A stretch of DNA of 64,000 nucleotides, taken from Mucinivorans hirudinis (GTDB lineage Bacteria; Bacteroidota; Bacteroidia; Bacteroidales; Rikenellaceae). The notes below the pieces were generated by a model. It did no database searches and had not been told where the DNA came from. It saw nothing but the letters and a program-made list of their open reading frames with translations. Position numbers and translations under genes: made by a program. Location: NCBI GenBank assembly GCA_000723505.1, contig HG934468.1, forward strand, positions 124,001 to 188,000. The letters run 5' to 3'. Of the stretch, positions 17,192 through 26,590 are shown one piece after another; position 1 is the first letter of the stretch, and every line of letters starts with the position of its first letter.

Positions 17192-18194
17192 ATGTTTCAG
17201 GAGATATTACGTTTTGAGAATCCGCGAATGTTGTGGCTACTGTTGGTGATAGTGCCGATGGTTGGTTACTATATTTTTCGCACCTTTCAGGGACGGGCGG
17301 CGGTGCAAATATCCTCAATAGAGGGGGTTGCATCGGCACGACGCACTGCTAAATATTGGCTGCGCCATATACCATTCATACTCAGGTGTTCTATGGTGGC
17401 ATTGATGATTGTGGTCATTGCACGTCCGCAAACATCAGAACACTATAACAATACCAATGCCGAGGGTATAGATATTGTTATGGCACTGGATATAAGCGGT
17501 TCGATGCTTGCGCGCGACTTCCAGCCCGACCGTATGGAGGCTGCCAAGAAGATAACCTCACAATTCATAATCGAACGTCCTACTGACCGTAGTAGGATTG
17601 GTAGTATTTGCAGGTGAGGCATTTACGCAGTCGCCACTGACCACCGACCACGTTAGTCTGGTGAACCTATTGAGCCAAATTAAGAGTGGTATGATAGATG
17701 ATGGTACGGCGATTGGCAATGGTTTGGCGACAGCTGTAAACCGCCTCAAGGAGAGCAAAGCACCGAGTAAAGTGATAATTTTGCTTACCGACGGGGTGAA
17801 CAACACGGGGCAAATTGACCCAAAAACTGCCGCTGACATTGCTGCCGAATATGGGCTGAGGGTTTACACGATAGGTGTTGGTTCAGAGGGAGTTGCCCCC
17901 TATCCAGCGTATGACCCTTGGGGTAAGGTTGTTTACCAGATGGGTAAGGTGGAGATTGATGAAAAGCTGCTAGAAGAGATTTCCGAAAAGACCGGCGGAC
18001 GCTATTTTAGAGCTACGGATAATACCAAGTTGGCAGAAATTTATACGGAAATTAATAAGTTGGAAAAAGCAAAGATTGAGGTCGAGAATTTTACTAAATA
18101 TACGGAGCTGTACCATTTATATCTGCTAATGGCATTAGTGTTGTTTGTACTAGAAATTCTTTGCCGTTACGTTATTTTCAGGACTATACCATAA
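17192..18194 (+). pseudogene. batA: batA, frameshifted
   Basis: Two overlapping frames together spell a normal BatA of about 333 residues. The first (17192-17617) has two N-terminal membrane helices and the VWA metal site ALDISGSM, then reads TDRSRIGSICR and stops. The second resumes as LVVFAGEAFTQSPLTTDH and carries LTDGVNNTG, RVYTIGVG and a C-terminal helix. The total of 1003 nt is one more than a multiple of three. Removing one base near 17591 (CGT-A-GTAGGA) restores DRVGLVVFAGEA. The break lies inside the VWA domain, so the product would be inactive unless this is a sequencing error or a recoding site. An IS element lies 73 bases downstream. Confidence 0.85.
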
Positions 18195-18221
18195 TATTTT
18201 ATTGTCCCCGTATAAAAGCGT

Positions 18222-18251
18222 GGGGCGGGCTATTGGGGATTCCGCCCCAAT
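18222..18251 (+). promoter_or_regulatory. Two mutually exclusive hairpins between batA and the IS
   Basis: GGGGCGG (18222-18228) can pair with CCGCCCC (18242-18248), or ATTGGGG (18232-18238) can pair with CCCCAAT (18245-18251). The arms overlap, so only one can form. Before the IS inserted, this would have been the batA-batB leader. Confidence 0.45.
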
Positions 18252-18267
18252 GACATTAAAAGAAAAA

Positions 18268-19722
18268 CATTACTGACCGACAAAAAAGTTGAGAAAAAAA
18301 GAGAGGGGTAATCCCCTTTGAAGAGAATTACCCCGATAGTTGTAATTTTGTAAGTGCAAACAATACAAGATTCAACTATGGGCAAAGATAGTTATAAAAA
18401 TTTAGTCGGTCAGCCGATTTTCAAACAGGTTGTAGATTTTCTGCCAAGAGCGAAGTTTGACCTGTTAGTTCACCGCCACAAATCGGATAGGTACTACAAA
18501 CGATTTCGCTCGTGGGAGCAGTTGATAACTTTGCTCTTTGGGGTCTTTAGCAGGTGTGATTCTGTGGGCGAGATTGCAGCAGCAATGCAGGGCTTGCAAG
18601 GCAAGTTGAGCTATTTGGGGCTAGATAAATCGCCCGCCAAAAGCACCATAGGCGATGCTTTGCGAGATAGAGATGAGGTTTTGTTCAGGGATTACTACTT
18701 TGAGTTATTGAGCCACTACTCGCCACTTTTGTCGGTCAGCCGAATTAAGGGGGTGGATTTTGAGAAGTTTTACATCTTCGATTCTACCACTATTCGCCTA
18801 TTTTCGGACATAATGAAGGGGGTAGGTCGTAACCCCAAAGGAGATGGTAAGAAGAAGGGTGGATTGAAGGTGCATATGATGATAGACGCTCACGCCGATT
18901 GTGCCAAGCACGTCAATATAAGCGAGGCAAAAATGCACGATAAGAAATTTCTGAGCAAGCTCAACCTCACAGCAGGGAGTATGATTTGTTTCGACAAGGC
19001 GTACAACGACTATGGGCAATATGCCCGCTGGACAGAAGAGGGAGTTTGGTTTGTCGGACGGTTGAAACGCAATGCTGTTTACGAGGTACAGGAGGTTATT
19101 TCAGAGAAAGTGCTGAACGACAAAGAGTTTGGAGTAATATCAGAGGAGCACATTCATCTGAATTACAAGGATAATAAGGAGCAGAAGAAGGTTTGTTTAA
19201 GGAAAGTTGTTTATCGTGATGAAAAGGGTCGGATATTGGTTTTTATCACCAATAACTTTCAAATCAGTGCAGAGGATGTGGCTTTTATCTACAAGTGCCG
19301 CTGGCAAATAGAGCTGTTGTTTAAGAAGTTGAAGCAGAATTTTCAACTACACTTTTTCTACTCTGAGACCGAGAATGGAATTAAGACGCAGATATGGATA
19401 ACGCTCATTGCTCATCTACTTTTGACGGTGTTGAAAGTCAAAACGCAGACTGACAAAGCATTTTCGACTGTTGCGGTGTTGGTGAGGATACATTTGACGA
19501 GTTATCTGGATATTTTTTGGATGATTCAGAACTGCAAACGCACTTATCACAAGCGAAAAGGGGCTAATTTTTGCTCATCGAGCCGAGCCCCAACGATACA
19601 AATGGCACTATTTTGAGGGGGCGTAGGTATTTTGAAATGACTATTTATGCGGAAATACATGCTGATTACTAAACGATTGCAGAAATAATTAACAAAAATC
19701 CGATTTTAGTCGGTTAATAATG
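18268..19722 (+). mobile_element. IS4-family insertion sequence, copy 1
   Basis: 1455 bp. The ends are imperfect inverted repeats: CATTACTGACCGAC at the left, and on the opposite strand CATTATTAACCGAC at the right. It is flanked by the 10-bp direct duplication AAAAGAAAAA (18258-18267 and 19723-19732), the footprint of transposition into the batA-batB gap. An internal hairpin (GGGGTAAT/ATTACCCC, 18305-18335) precedes the transposase gene, a common guard against outside transcription. It is nearly identical to copy 2, so the insertion is recent. Confidence 0.93.
18378..19616 (+). CDS. IS4-family transposase (DDE), copy 1
   Basis: 412 residues from ATG 18378 (MGKDSYKN); a GTG eight codons upstream is the alternative. 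The N-terminal helical domain (about 1-90, SWEQLITLLFGVFSRCDSV) is of the DUF4372 type. Catalytic text: FDSTTI (first Asp), MICFDKAYNDY (second Asp), and CRWQIELLFKKLKQNF, the YREK-like motif with the Glu. The gene is intact. It differs from copy 2 at one residue (Val/Ile in FKQVVDF) and a few silent bases. Confidence 0.93.
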   Translation: MGKDSYKNLVGQPIFKQVVDFLPRAKFDLLVHRHKSDRYYKRFRSWEQLITLLFGVFSRCDSVGEIAAAMQGLQGKLSYLGLDKSPAKSTIGDALRDRDEVLFRDYYFELLSHYSPLLSVSRIKGVDFEKFYIFDSTTIRLFSDIMKGVGRNPKGDGKKKGGLKVHMMIDAHADCAKHVNISEAKMHDKKFLSKLNLTAGSMICFDKAYNDYGQYARWTEEGVWFVGRLKRNAVYEVQEVISEKVLNDKEFGVISEEHIHLNYKDNKEQKKVCLRKVVYRDEKGRILVFITNNFQISAEDVAFIYKCRWQIELLFKKLKQNFQLHFFYSETENGIKTQIWITLIAHLLLTVLKVKTQTDKAFSTVAVLVRIHLTSYLDIFWMIQNCKRTYHKRKGANFCSSSRAPTIQMALF

Positions 19723-19739
19723 AAAAGAAAAATAACAAA

Positions 19740-20753
19740 ATGTTTCGTTTCGCAGAACCATACTACCTATATGCACTACTATTAATCCCAACATTGATAG
19801 TACTTTTTGTCGTATACCGCCGTGCTCAAAAGAGACGGCTCGCAAAATTTGGCGACCTTGCCATTATTGCTCAACTTATGCCCGAGGCTTCGCCCAAGCG
19901 GGTACGCAATAAGTTTATTTTACTGCTTATAGTCGTTGGCTTGATGGTTGTTGCATTGGCTCAACCTCAGTTTGGCGCGAAGCTAAGAGAGGTCAAACGC
20001 AAAGGCATCGAAATTATGCTGGCTGTGGACGTTAGTAAGTCGATGTTGGCAGAGGATTTTAAGCCTAATCGTCTGGAGCGCACCAAGTATGCCGCGAGCC
20101 GCCTAGTAGAGCAGCTTGAGGATGACCGCGTGGGGATGATTGTCTTTGCTGGCGATGCTTTTATACAATTGCCCATCACCTCGGACTACGTTTCGGCACG
20201 TGGTTTTATTAACTCGGTATCCACCGATATTGTACCCGTGCAAGGCACATCGATTGCAAAGGCAATAGAGTTGGCAACCCGTTCATATTCAGAAAATAGT
20301 AACAAAAGTCGTGCTCTTGTTATCATCAGTGATGGCGAGAGCCACGACGACGACCCCGTGGCTGCCGCACAGCAGGCTAAGGAGAGCGGAATCATCATCT
20401 ACACTGTTGGTATAGGTACGCCCGAGGGTGCGCCTATTTCCATCAACGGCGAGATGATGAAAGACGAGGAGGGGAATATGGTAGTCTCGAAGCTGGACGA
20501 ACAGACCCTGCAACAACTTGCCGTGCTCACGGGTGGTACTTATGTGAGAGCAACCAACCAGAGCGTCGGACTTGACGAAATATTGAAACGAATTAAGGCT
20601 ATGGAAAAGCAGGAGTTCAATGCACTTGCTTTTGCCGAGTATAACGACCAGTTCCACTATTTGGTGGCACTCGCACTGCTCATATTGCTTATCGAATTTA
20701 TAATGTTAGACCGCAAAAACCGTATACTCAGCAAAATATCTATCTTCAAATAA
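19740..20753 (+). CDS. batB: BatB, membrane VWA protein
   Basis: 337 residues. Two N-terminal helices (about 10-25 and 60-78), a VWA domain with metal site LAVDVSKSM and partner motifs IVFAGDAFIQLPITSD and VIISDGESHDDDP, and a C-terminal helix (FHYLVALALLILLIEFIML). It is intact, unlike batA. Its stop overlaps the batD start (TAATG). With the IS just upstream, batB, batD and batE may be cut off from the operon promoter or driven from the IS. BatA and BatB are paralogs thought to form a complex at the inner membrane with MoxR. Confidence 0.92.
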   Translation: MFRFAEPYYLYALLLIPTLIVLFVVYRRAQKRRLAKFGDLAIIAQLMPEASPKRVRNKFILLLIVVGLMVVALAQPQFGAKLREVKRKGIEIMLAVDVSKSMLAEDFKPNRLERTKYAASRLVEQLEDDRVGMIVFAGDAFIQLPITSDYVSARGFINSVSTDIVPVQGTSIAKAIELATRSYSENSNKSRALVIISDGESHDDDPVAAAQQAKESGIIIYTVGIGTPEGAPISINGEMMKDEEGNMVVSKLDEQTLQQLAVLTGGTYVRATNQSVGLDEILKRIKAMEKQEFNALAFAEYNDQFHYLVALALLILLIEFIMLDRKNRILSKISIFK

Positions 20754-22555
20754 TGAAAAAAATAGCACTATATTTTATACTTATTTTCGCCGTTGCCGTC
20801 GCACACGCACAAGTGAGTTTCGAACTTCGTGCCCCAAATGCCGTGGCTCAAGGCGAACGTTTTCGCATAGAGTTTGTACTTACAAATGCCAAAGCGCAAA
20901 GATTCACCCCTCCCACGATTACGGGTGTCGATGTGTTGGCGGGACCAATCACTTCGACAGGAACAAATATCGAAATCGTAAATGGTAACCGTAAGGATTA
21001 CAGCACAGTAACATACACATACACAGTGCAGGCATTGGACGATGCCAAGAAGATTGCAATTGGCGCATCTTCCGTTACCACCGAGGATGGCAAAAATTAC
21101 TCGACAAAAGCATCTCAAATAGATGTCCTTGCGGCGCAAAATCAGGGCAACGCACAACAACGCCGCCAATCTGGCACGGTGGACAAGGATGCCGTTCAGT
21201 TGAGAATGAGCGTCAATAAAAGTTCGGTGTACAAGGGTGAGGCAGTGGTTGCCACACTCAGATTATATACTCAGGTGGGAATATCGGGGTTCGAGAGTGT
21301 TAAGATGCCGGCATTTAACGGCTTCTGGAAACAAGAACTTACGATGGATAATCAGCGTCCTACGCGAGAAAATTTGGATGGGAAACTGTATGAGAGTCAG
21401 GTTGTTTCACAATGGTTGATATACCCGCAGCGAACCGGCACGTTGGAAATTGAGCAGACCGATGTTACGGCTCTTGTTCAGGTTGTTACACAGGCAAGTG
21501 GTTCGTCGATGTTCGATATGTTTTTCGATAGCGGACGGGTGGAGACCGTAAAACGCAAACTCACAACTGCTCCCGTGAAGATAACGGTAAAGGATTTGCC
21601 TGCTCCTCAGCCTCTTGGCTTCTCGGGCGCAGTGGGTAAATTTACGATGAGCGCTTCGATTACAACGAATGAAATCAGTGCCAACTCTGGCGGTTCTATC
21701 AATGTAGAGTTGAAGGGTGTGGGTGATTTTCCGTTGATTGACAATCCTGTAATAGAGTTCCCCAACGGTTTTGAAAAATATGAAATAAAACAGAGTGAGC
21801 AGATTACAAACTCAGCAGGCGGCACAAGCGGCACGCGTAAATGGGAGTTTCCATTCATTGCTCGCGCCGAGGGTGACTACACAATTCCTGCCGTAGAATT
21901 TGTCTATTTCGACCCCTCAACGGGTAAGTACAACACGATAAAGAGTGATGAATTCTCAGTAAAAGTTCTCAGAGATAACAGTGCCGGAGCAAACTCGGCA
22001 GCAATAGTTTCGGGAGTCACCAAAGAGGATTTAAAGATGCTCGGGGAGGATGTCCGCTTTATCTACACAGGTAAGCCCAACTTCACGAAAAAGGATAATT
22101 TCTTCTTGTGGTCGGTGACTTTCTTTATTGCATTTGCATTGATAATCTTGGTGTTCTTCGGAATGTTGGTTCTACTTAAACAGCAAATTAAAAACCGTTC
22201 GGACGTTGCCCGAACTAAGACCAAGAAGGCAAATAGCACTGCAATTCGCCGTCTGAAAAAGGCAAAATCCTATATGACAGTCGGCGCGAACGAAAAATTC
22301 TTTGAGGAGATGTTACGCGCACTATGGGGCTATATGGGTGATAAACTGACAATTCAGGTGTCGGATTTGAGCAAGGAGCGTCTTCGTGACGAGTTTGAGC
22401 GACGTGGGGTCAATGGCGAACAGGGCGAAGAGTTTTTGAGCCTTATCGGCGAGTGCGAGTTGGCACAATACTCACCCGCTGGCTCAGTCGATATGAGCAA
22501 AGTGTACGAAGAGGCATTGGATTTGATTGGAAAATTAGAAATCAGAAAATCGTGA
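20753..22555 (+). CDS. batD: BatD, membrane-anchored beta-domain protein
   Basis: 600 residues. Signal peptide (about 1-19), several Ig-like beta domains (VSFELRAPNAVAQGERFRIE at the start, KITVKDLPAPQPLGFSGAVGKF near residue 280-300), a membrane helix near 455-480 (FFLWSVTFFIAFALIILVFFGML) and a basic, helical cytoplasmic end. This is the BatD/BAT oxygen-tolerance family. Coupled to batB by overlap; batE follows 59 bases later. Confidence 0.92.
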   Translation: MKKIALYFILIFAVAVAHAQVSFELRAPNAVAQGERFRIEFVLTNAKAQRFTPPTITGVDVLAGPITSTGTNIEIVNGNRKDYSTVTYTYTVQALDDAKKIAIGASSVTTEDGKNYSTKASQIDVLAAQNQGNAQQRRQSGTVDKDAVQLRMSVNKSSVYKGEAVVATLRLYTQVGISGFESVKMPAFNGFWKQELTMDNQRPTRENLDGKLYESQVVSQWLIYPQRTGTLEIEQTDVTALVQVVTQASGSSMFDMFFDSGRVETVKRKLTTAPVKITVKDLPAPQPLGFSGAVGKFTMSASITTNEISANSGGSINVELKGVGDFPLIDNPVIEFPNGFEKYEIKQSEQITNSAGGTSGTRKWEFPFIARAEGDYTIPAVEFVYFDPSTGKYNTIKSDEFSVKVLRDNSAGANSAAIVSGVTKEDLKMLGEDVRFIYTGKPNFTKKDNFFLWSVTFFIAFALIILVFFGMLVLLKQQIKNRSDVARTKTKKANSTAIRRLKKAKSYMTVGANEKFFEEMLRALWGYMGDKLTIQVSDLSKERLRDEFERRGVNGEQGEEFLSLIGECELAQYSPAGSVDMSKVYEEALDLIGKLEIRKS

Positions 22556-22614
22556 ATCGCGGCAAAATCAAAATAGACCCGCTTATCCCAAATGTTCAAT
22601 AACTCCAACAAACA

Positions 22615-23370
22615 ATGAAAAAATTACTATATATCACAATCGCAGTTTTCGCTTTCGTTTCGCTCAACGCTCAACAGAATACGGAGCGTTGGGAGCGTGC
22701 AAACAAGGCTTATATGGAAGATGAATTTACGCAGGCAATTCTACTCTACGAGGAGATTTTGTCCACGGACGAACATTCGGCGGAGCTATATTATAACCTT
22801 GGTAACGCCTATTTCAAGACGAACAATCTGGGCAAAGCTATTCTAAACTATAATCGCGCACTGCGCCTGAACCCATCGAACGAAGATTTTGCACATAACT
22901 TAGCTATCTCTCAAGCACGCACTATCGACAAGATAGAGCCCGTGCCACAGTTTTTCATCAAACAGTGGTTCATATACTTGGGGCGCATAACAGGGACGGA
23001 TGGCTGGGCAATGTTGAGCATTATTTTCCTTACAATTACTCTCTCATCTGTAGTGCTATGGTTGATTTCCAATAGATTATCACTCCGCAAATTCGGTTTT
23101 TACACCGCCCTTATCGGCGCAGTTGCCACAATCGGCTCACTCATATACGCACAGGTCAATTATTCGCGTCAAACATCATATAATGAAGCTATTGTAATGA
23201 ATTCTGCTGCGCCCGTGAAGAGTTCGCCATCGGTGAGTGGCAAGGATCTGTTCCTGCTTCACGAGGGCACGAAGCTGCGCAAGTTGCAGAGCATTGACCA
23301 CTGGAGCGAAATTCAGTTGGAGGACGGAAATAAAGGGTGGATAATGTCCACGGCAATAGAGCAAATTTAA
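22615..23370 (+). CDS. batE: BatE, TPR and SH3-like protein
   Basis: 251 residues. Signal peptide (about 1-19), TPR repeats (about 25-105; ELYYNLGNAYFKTNNLGKAILNYNRALRLNPSN), two membrane helices (about 140-160 and 165-185) and a bacterial SH3-like domain at the end (WSEIQLEDGNKGWIMSTAIE). This is the standard last gene of the Bat operon. Confidence 0.92.
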   Translation: MKKLLYITIAVFAFVSLNAQQNTERWERANKAYMEDEFTQAILLYEEILSTDEHSAELYYNLGNAYFKTNNLGKAILNYNRALRLNPSNEDFAHNLAISQARTIDKIEPVPQFFIKQWFIYLGRITGTDGWAMLSIIFLTITLSSVVLWLISNRLSLRKFGFYTALIGAVATIGSLIYAQVNYSRQTSYNEAIVMNSAAPVKSSPSVSGKDLFLLHEGTKLRKLQSIDHWSEIQLEDGNKGWIMSTAIEQI

Positions 23371-23371
23371 T

Positions 23372-23409
23372 TTTTCGTGAACCGATTCACAATTCACGAT
23401 TCACGAAAA
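23372..23409. repeat. Inverted repeat between batE and recR (copy C)
   Basis: TTTTTCGTGAA pairs with TTCACGAAAAG, with inner words TTCACAATTCACGATTCACG. It has the same design as the heptamer arrays but with TTCACGA words. It lies directly before the recR ATG and may be a weak terminator or ribosome-site hairpin. Confidence 0.65.
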
Positions 23410-23410
23410 G

Positions 23411-24001
23411 ATGTCCAAACTTCTAGAAAACGTCGTAGGCGAATTTGCCAAGCTGCCGGGTGTCGGACGACGCTCGGCGTTACGGTTGGCTCTCAATCTA
23501 TTGCGGCGCGAGGTGGAGGATGCGGACGCACTAGCAGGTGCGATATATCAGTTCCGCCGCGATGTAAAGAGTTGTATATATTGCAACAATATTTCGGATA
23601 CAGAGATTTGTCCCATATGTCAGGATACGCGGCGTGACAAGAAGATGATTTGCGTTGTGGAGCAGGTTGCCGATTTGATAACTATCGAGAATACAAGGCA
23701 ATATGGCGGTCTTTATCACGTGCTTGGCGGAGTAATCTCTCCGATGCAGGGAGTTTCGCCCTCGGACTTGAAAATAGACTTACTCATAGACAACATCACC
23801 AAAAACGAGGTCGAAGAGGTTATTCTAGCCATCCCCTCCACTATTGAGGGCGAAACCACATCTTATTATATAACCCGTCGAATCAAGCAGTTAGGTGTAA
23901 AAATAAGTGCCATATCACGTGGCATCGGCTTCGGCACTGAGATAGAGTACGCGGACGAAATGACAATAACCCACGCACTCCGCAATCGGGTAAGTTATTA
24001 G
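23411..24001 (+). CDS. recR: Recombination mediator RecR
   Basis: 196 residues. Helix-hairpin-helix LPGVGRRSALRLAL, four-Cys zinc finger CIYCNNISDTEICPICQD and Toprim domain (MICVVEQVADLITIE, YHVLGGVISPMQGVSP). RecR forms a ring that, with RecF or RecO, loads RecA at gaps. The C-terminus (THALRNRVSY) looks complete. Its stop is the exact point where the broken exporter gene on the other strand ends, so this is a recombination junction. Confidence 0.95.
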   Translation: MSKLLENVVGEFAKLPGVGRRSALRLALNLLRREVEDADALAGAIYQFRRDVKSCIYCNNISDTEICPICQDTRRDKKMICVVEQVADLITIENTRQYGGLYHVLGGVISPMQGVSPSDLKIDLLIDNITKNEVEEVILAIPSTIEGETTSYYITRRIKQLGVKISAISRGIGFGTEIEYADEMTITHALRNRVSY

Positions 24002-24548
24002 CCCAACTTCAACGCCGAGAAGTTTTTTCGGTATTTTTCGCTCAAAAACGGGGGTGATTTCATTCTATTGAGTTGATTTTCAGAAGTATCATTAGGGAAT
24101 ACTCCGTTGGAGTAGGTTCTAATATTAAAATTATACCCTTACGTTCTATTTCTTTATTTCGTACCTCTTTATAACTTTGAAGCCATGATTTTTTAAACTC
24201 AGCTTCATCGTATTCTAATAAGCCTGCTGCTGGATCGGAAACATAAACTACGTTGTTTTTAATTTCATAAATTACCACAAAGTGTTGTTGGTTCCAATGT
24301 GCAATACAAGGTAGCTGTACTTCATCACGCAATTGTCTCCATGTTACTTTAGCCCCTGTTGTGCGGAAACCAATCAATTCAGCAGCATCACTTATCCCTA
24401 ATAATGATACGCCTTCTCGAGTAATATGACATTTTTTACGAAGATTTTGCAGTGAATAGTGGCGACCAGAATATTGTGCTATGTTTCGTAAACAAGTTGG
24501 TACACAATCCATCGCATCTAATTGAGTGTAACTAGGAAATGCCTTCAA
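24001..24548 (-). pseudogene. C39-peptidase ABC exporter, frameshifted and truncated
   Basis: The 5' part (MKAFPSYTQLDAMDC...) is a full C39 peptidase domain with Gln9, Cys15, His89 (QQHFVV) and Asp105 (YVSDPAAG), the domain that cuts leader peptides at a double-Gly site in PCAT-type bacteriocin exporters. After LEPTP the frame runs out at 24060. Shifting frame near 24095 gives NDTSENQLNRMKSPPFLSEKY-RKNFSALKLG, the expected lead-in to the first membrane helix, which ends at the recR stop. The membrane and ATPase domains are gone. It lies three bases after the S41 fragment, so the two were one operon. Confidence 0.75.
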
Positions 24549-24551
24549 TGT

Positions 24552-25136
24552 CTACTTATTTTTAATGATTGTCAATAACTTTTCTAACACTGCATCTTTA
24601 CCGGTCATATACTCGCTTGCAACATAAGGTATATGAATATCTGGGTATAACACTCCATCTATTGCTTTTGTGTATTCGTTGTATTCGGTGGTTGATACAG
24701 CATCAAAAAAGATAGTCGATGAACCAAGCTGTGATCCTGGGATTATTTCGCCATATTTGAGTGCGCTATGTAGCAATGGTTCTCCAACGAGAGTTGCTGC
24801 ATTATTGTAATGCATAATATTGCAAAATGAGGCTGCTACGGACCCTGTATCTTTGCTTTGTAGCACATAATATTTCATACTAGTTATGAAGTGTTTTGGA
24901 TTTAGCTCTACCTCAGAGATTACACATTCCTTTGGAATGTCAACTACTTGACCAATCATATCTTGGTTTAGAAAATCATAATCTCCAATAGTTTCCGGCG
25001 ACACTCTCAGCCTTTGACCTTTCAAGTATTTGATTGACGGTTTATCAATAAATATTGATAACATCTCATCAAATCTATCTCCGTAACCACCAGGATTTCG
25101 TCTGAGGTCTAATATGACAGAAGTAATATTGTTTTT
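24552..25136 (-). pseudogene. S41-type secreted protease, 3' fragment
   Basis: About 193 residues, starting at ITSVILDLRRNPGGYGDRF, the S41 (C-terminal processing peptidase/tail-specific protease) core, and including DTGSVAASFCNIMHY, where the nucleophile Ser is expected, and YPDIHIPY near the end. The matching 5' half is on the far side of the IS. The duplicated target ATTGTTTTT (25128-25136) encodes the shared KNN residues, so the insertion point is exact. Joined, the protein would be about 470 residues with a signal peptide. S41 proteins of this size accompany some Bacteroidota peptide-natural-product exporters. Confidence 0.85.
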
Positions 25137-26590
25137 CATTACTGACCGACAAAAAAGTTGAGAAAAAAAGAGAGGGGTAATCCCCTTTGAAGAGAATTAC
25201 CCCGATAGTTGTAATTTTGTAAGTGCAAACAATACAAGATTCAACTATGGGCAAAGATAGTTATAAAAATTTAGTCGGTCAGCCGATTTTCAAACAGATT
25301 GTAGATTTTCTGCCAAGAGCGAAGTTTGACCTGTTAGTTCACCGTCACAAATCGGATAGGTACTACAAACGATTTCGCTCGTGGGAGCAGTTGATAACTT
25401 TGCTCTTTGGGGTCTTTAGCAGGTGTGATTCTGTGGGCGAGATTGCAGCAGCAATGCAGGGCTTGCAAGGCAAGTTGAGCTATTTGGGGCTAGATAAATC
25501 GCCCGCCAAAAGCACCATAGGCGATGCTTTGCGAGATAGAGATGAGGTTTTGTTCAGGGATTACTACTTTGAGTTATTGAGCCACTACTCGCCACTTTTG
25601 TCGGTCAGCCGAATTAAGGGGGTGGATTTTGAGAAGTTTTACATCTTCGATTCTACCACTATTCGCCTATTTTCGGACATAATGAAGGGGGTAGGTCGTA
25701 ACCCCAAAGGAGATGGTAAGAAGAAGGGTGGATTGAAGGTGCATATGATGATAGACGCTCACGCCGATTGTGCCAAGCACGTCAATATAAGCGAGGCAAA
25801 AATGCACGATAAGAAATTTCTGAGCAAGCTCAACCTCACAGCAGGGAGTATGATTTGTTTCGACAAGGCGTACAACGACTATGGGCAATATGCCCGCTGG
25901 ACAGAAGAGGGAGTTTGGTTTGTCGGACGGTTGAAACGCAATGCTGTTTACGAGGTACAGGAGGTTATTTCAGAGAAAGTGCTGAACGACAAAGAGTTTG
26001 GAGTAATATCAGAGGAGCACATTCATCTGAATTATAAGGATAATAAGGAGCAGAAGAAGGTTTGTTTAAGGAAAGTTGTTTATCGTGATGAAAAGGGTCG
26101 GATATTGGTTTTTATCACCAATAACTTTCAAATCAGTGCAGAGGATGTGGCTTTTATCTACAAGTGCCGCTGGCAAATAGAGCTGTTGTTTAAGAAGTTG
26201 AAGCAGAATTTTCAACTACACTTTTTCTACTCTGAGACCGAGAATGGAATTAAGACGCAGATATGGATAACGCTCATTGCTCATCTACTTTTGACGGTGT
26301 TGAAAGTCAAAACGCAGACTGACAAAGCATTTTCGACTGTTGCGGTGTTGGTGAGGATACATTTGACGAGTTATCTGGATATTTTTTGGATGATTCAGAA
26401 CTGCAAACGCACTTATCACAAGCGAAAAGGGGCTAATTTTTGCTCATCGAGCCGAGCCCCAACGATACAAATGGCACTATTTTGAGGGGGGTAGGTATTT
26501 TGAAATGACTATTTATGCGGAAATACATGCTGATTACTAAACGATTGCAGAAATAATTAACAAAAATCCGATTTTAGTCGGTTAATAATG
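25137..26590 (+). mobile_element. IS4-family insertion sequence, copy 2
   Basis: 1454 bp, one base shorter than copy 1 (a G-run difference after the transposase stop) and otherwise about 99.7% identical by eye. The inverted ends are the same. The target duplication is ATTGTTTTT (25128-25136 and 26591-26599); if the outer C is counted as target it becomes 10 bp. It interrupts the S41 protease gene. Confidence 0.93.
25247..26485 (+). CDS. IS4-family transposase (DDE), copy 2
   Basis: 412 residues from ATG 25247. Intact DDE enzyme as in copy 1, with Ile instead of Val in FKQIVDF. Transcription runs opposite to the interrupted host gene. Confidence 0.93.
   Translation: MGKDSYKNLVGQPIFKQIVDFLPRAKFDLLVHRHKSDRYYKRFRSWEQLITLLFGVFSRCDSVGEIAAAMQGLQGKLSYLGLDKSPAKSTIGDALRDRDEVLFRDYYFELLSHYSPLLSVSRIKGVDFEKFYIFDSTTIRLFSDIMKGVGRNPKGDGKKKGGLKVHMMIDAHADCAKHVNISEAKMHDKKFLSKLNLTAGSMICFDKAYNDYGQYARWTEEGVWFVGRLKRNAVYEVQEVISEKVLNDKEFGVISEEHIHLNYKDNKEQKKVCLRKVVYRDEKGRILVFITNNFQISAEDVAFIYKCRWQIELLFKKLKQNFQLHFFYSETENGIKTQIWITLIAHLLLTVLKVKTQTDKAFSTVAVLVRIHLTSYLDIFWMIQNCKRTYHKRKGANFCSSSRAPTIQMALF

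Noticed and set aside
17580-17620. Programmed frameshift in batA
   Set aside because: No slippery heptamer or downstream pseudoknot is evident at the site; a plain one-base insertion is simpler. Kept only as an alternative.
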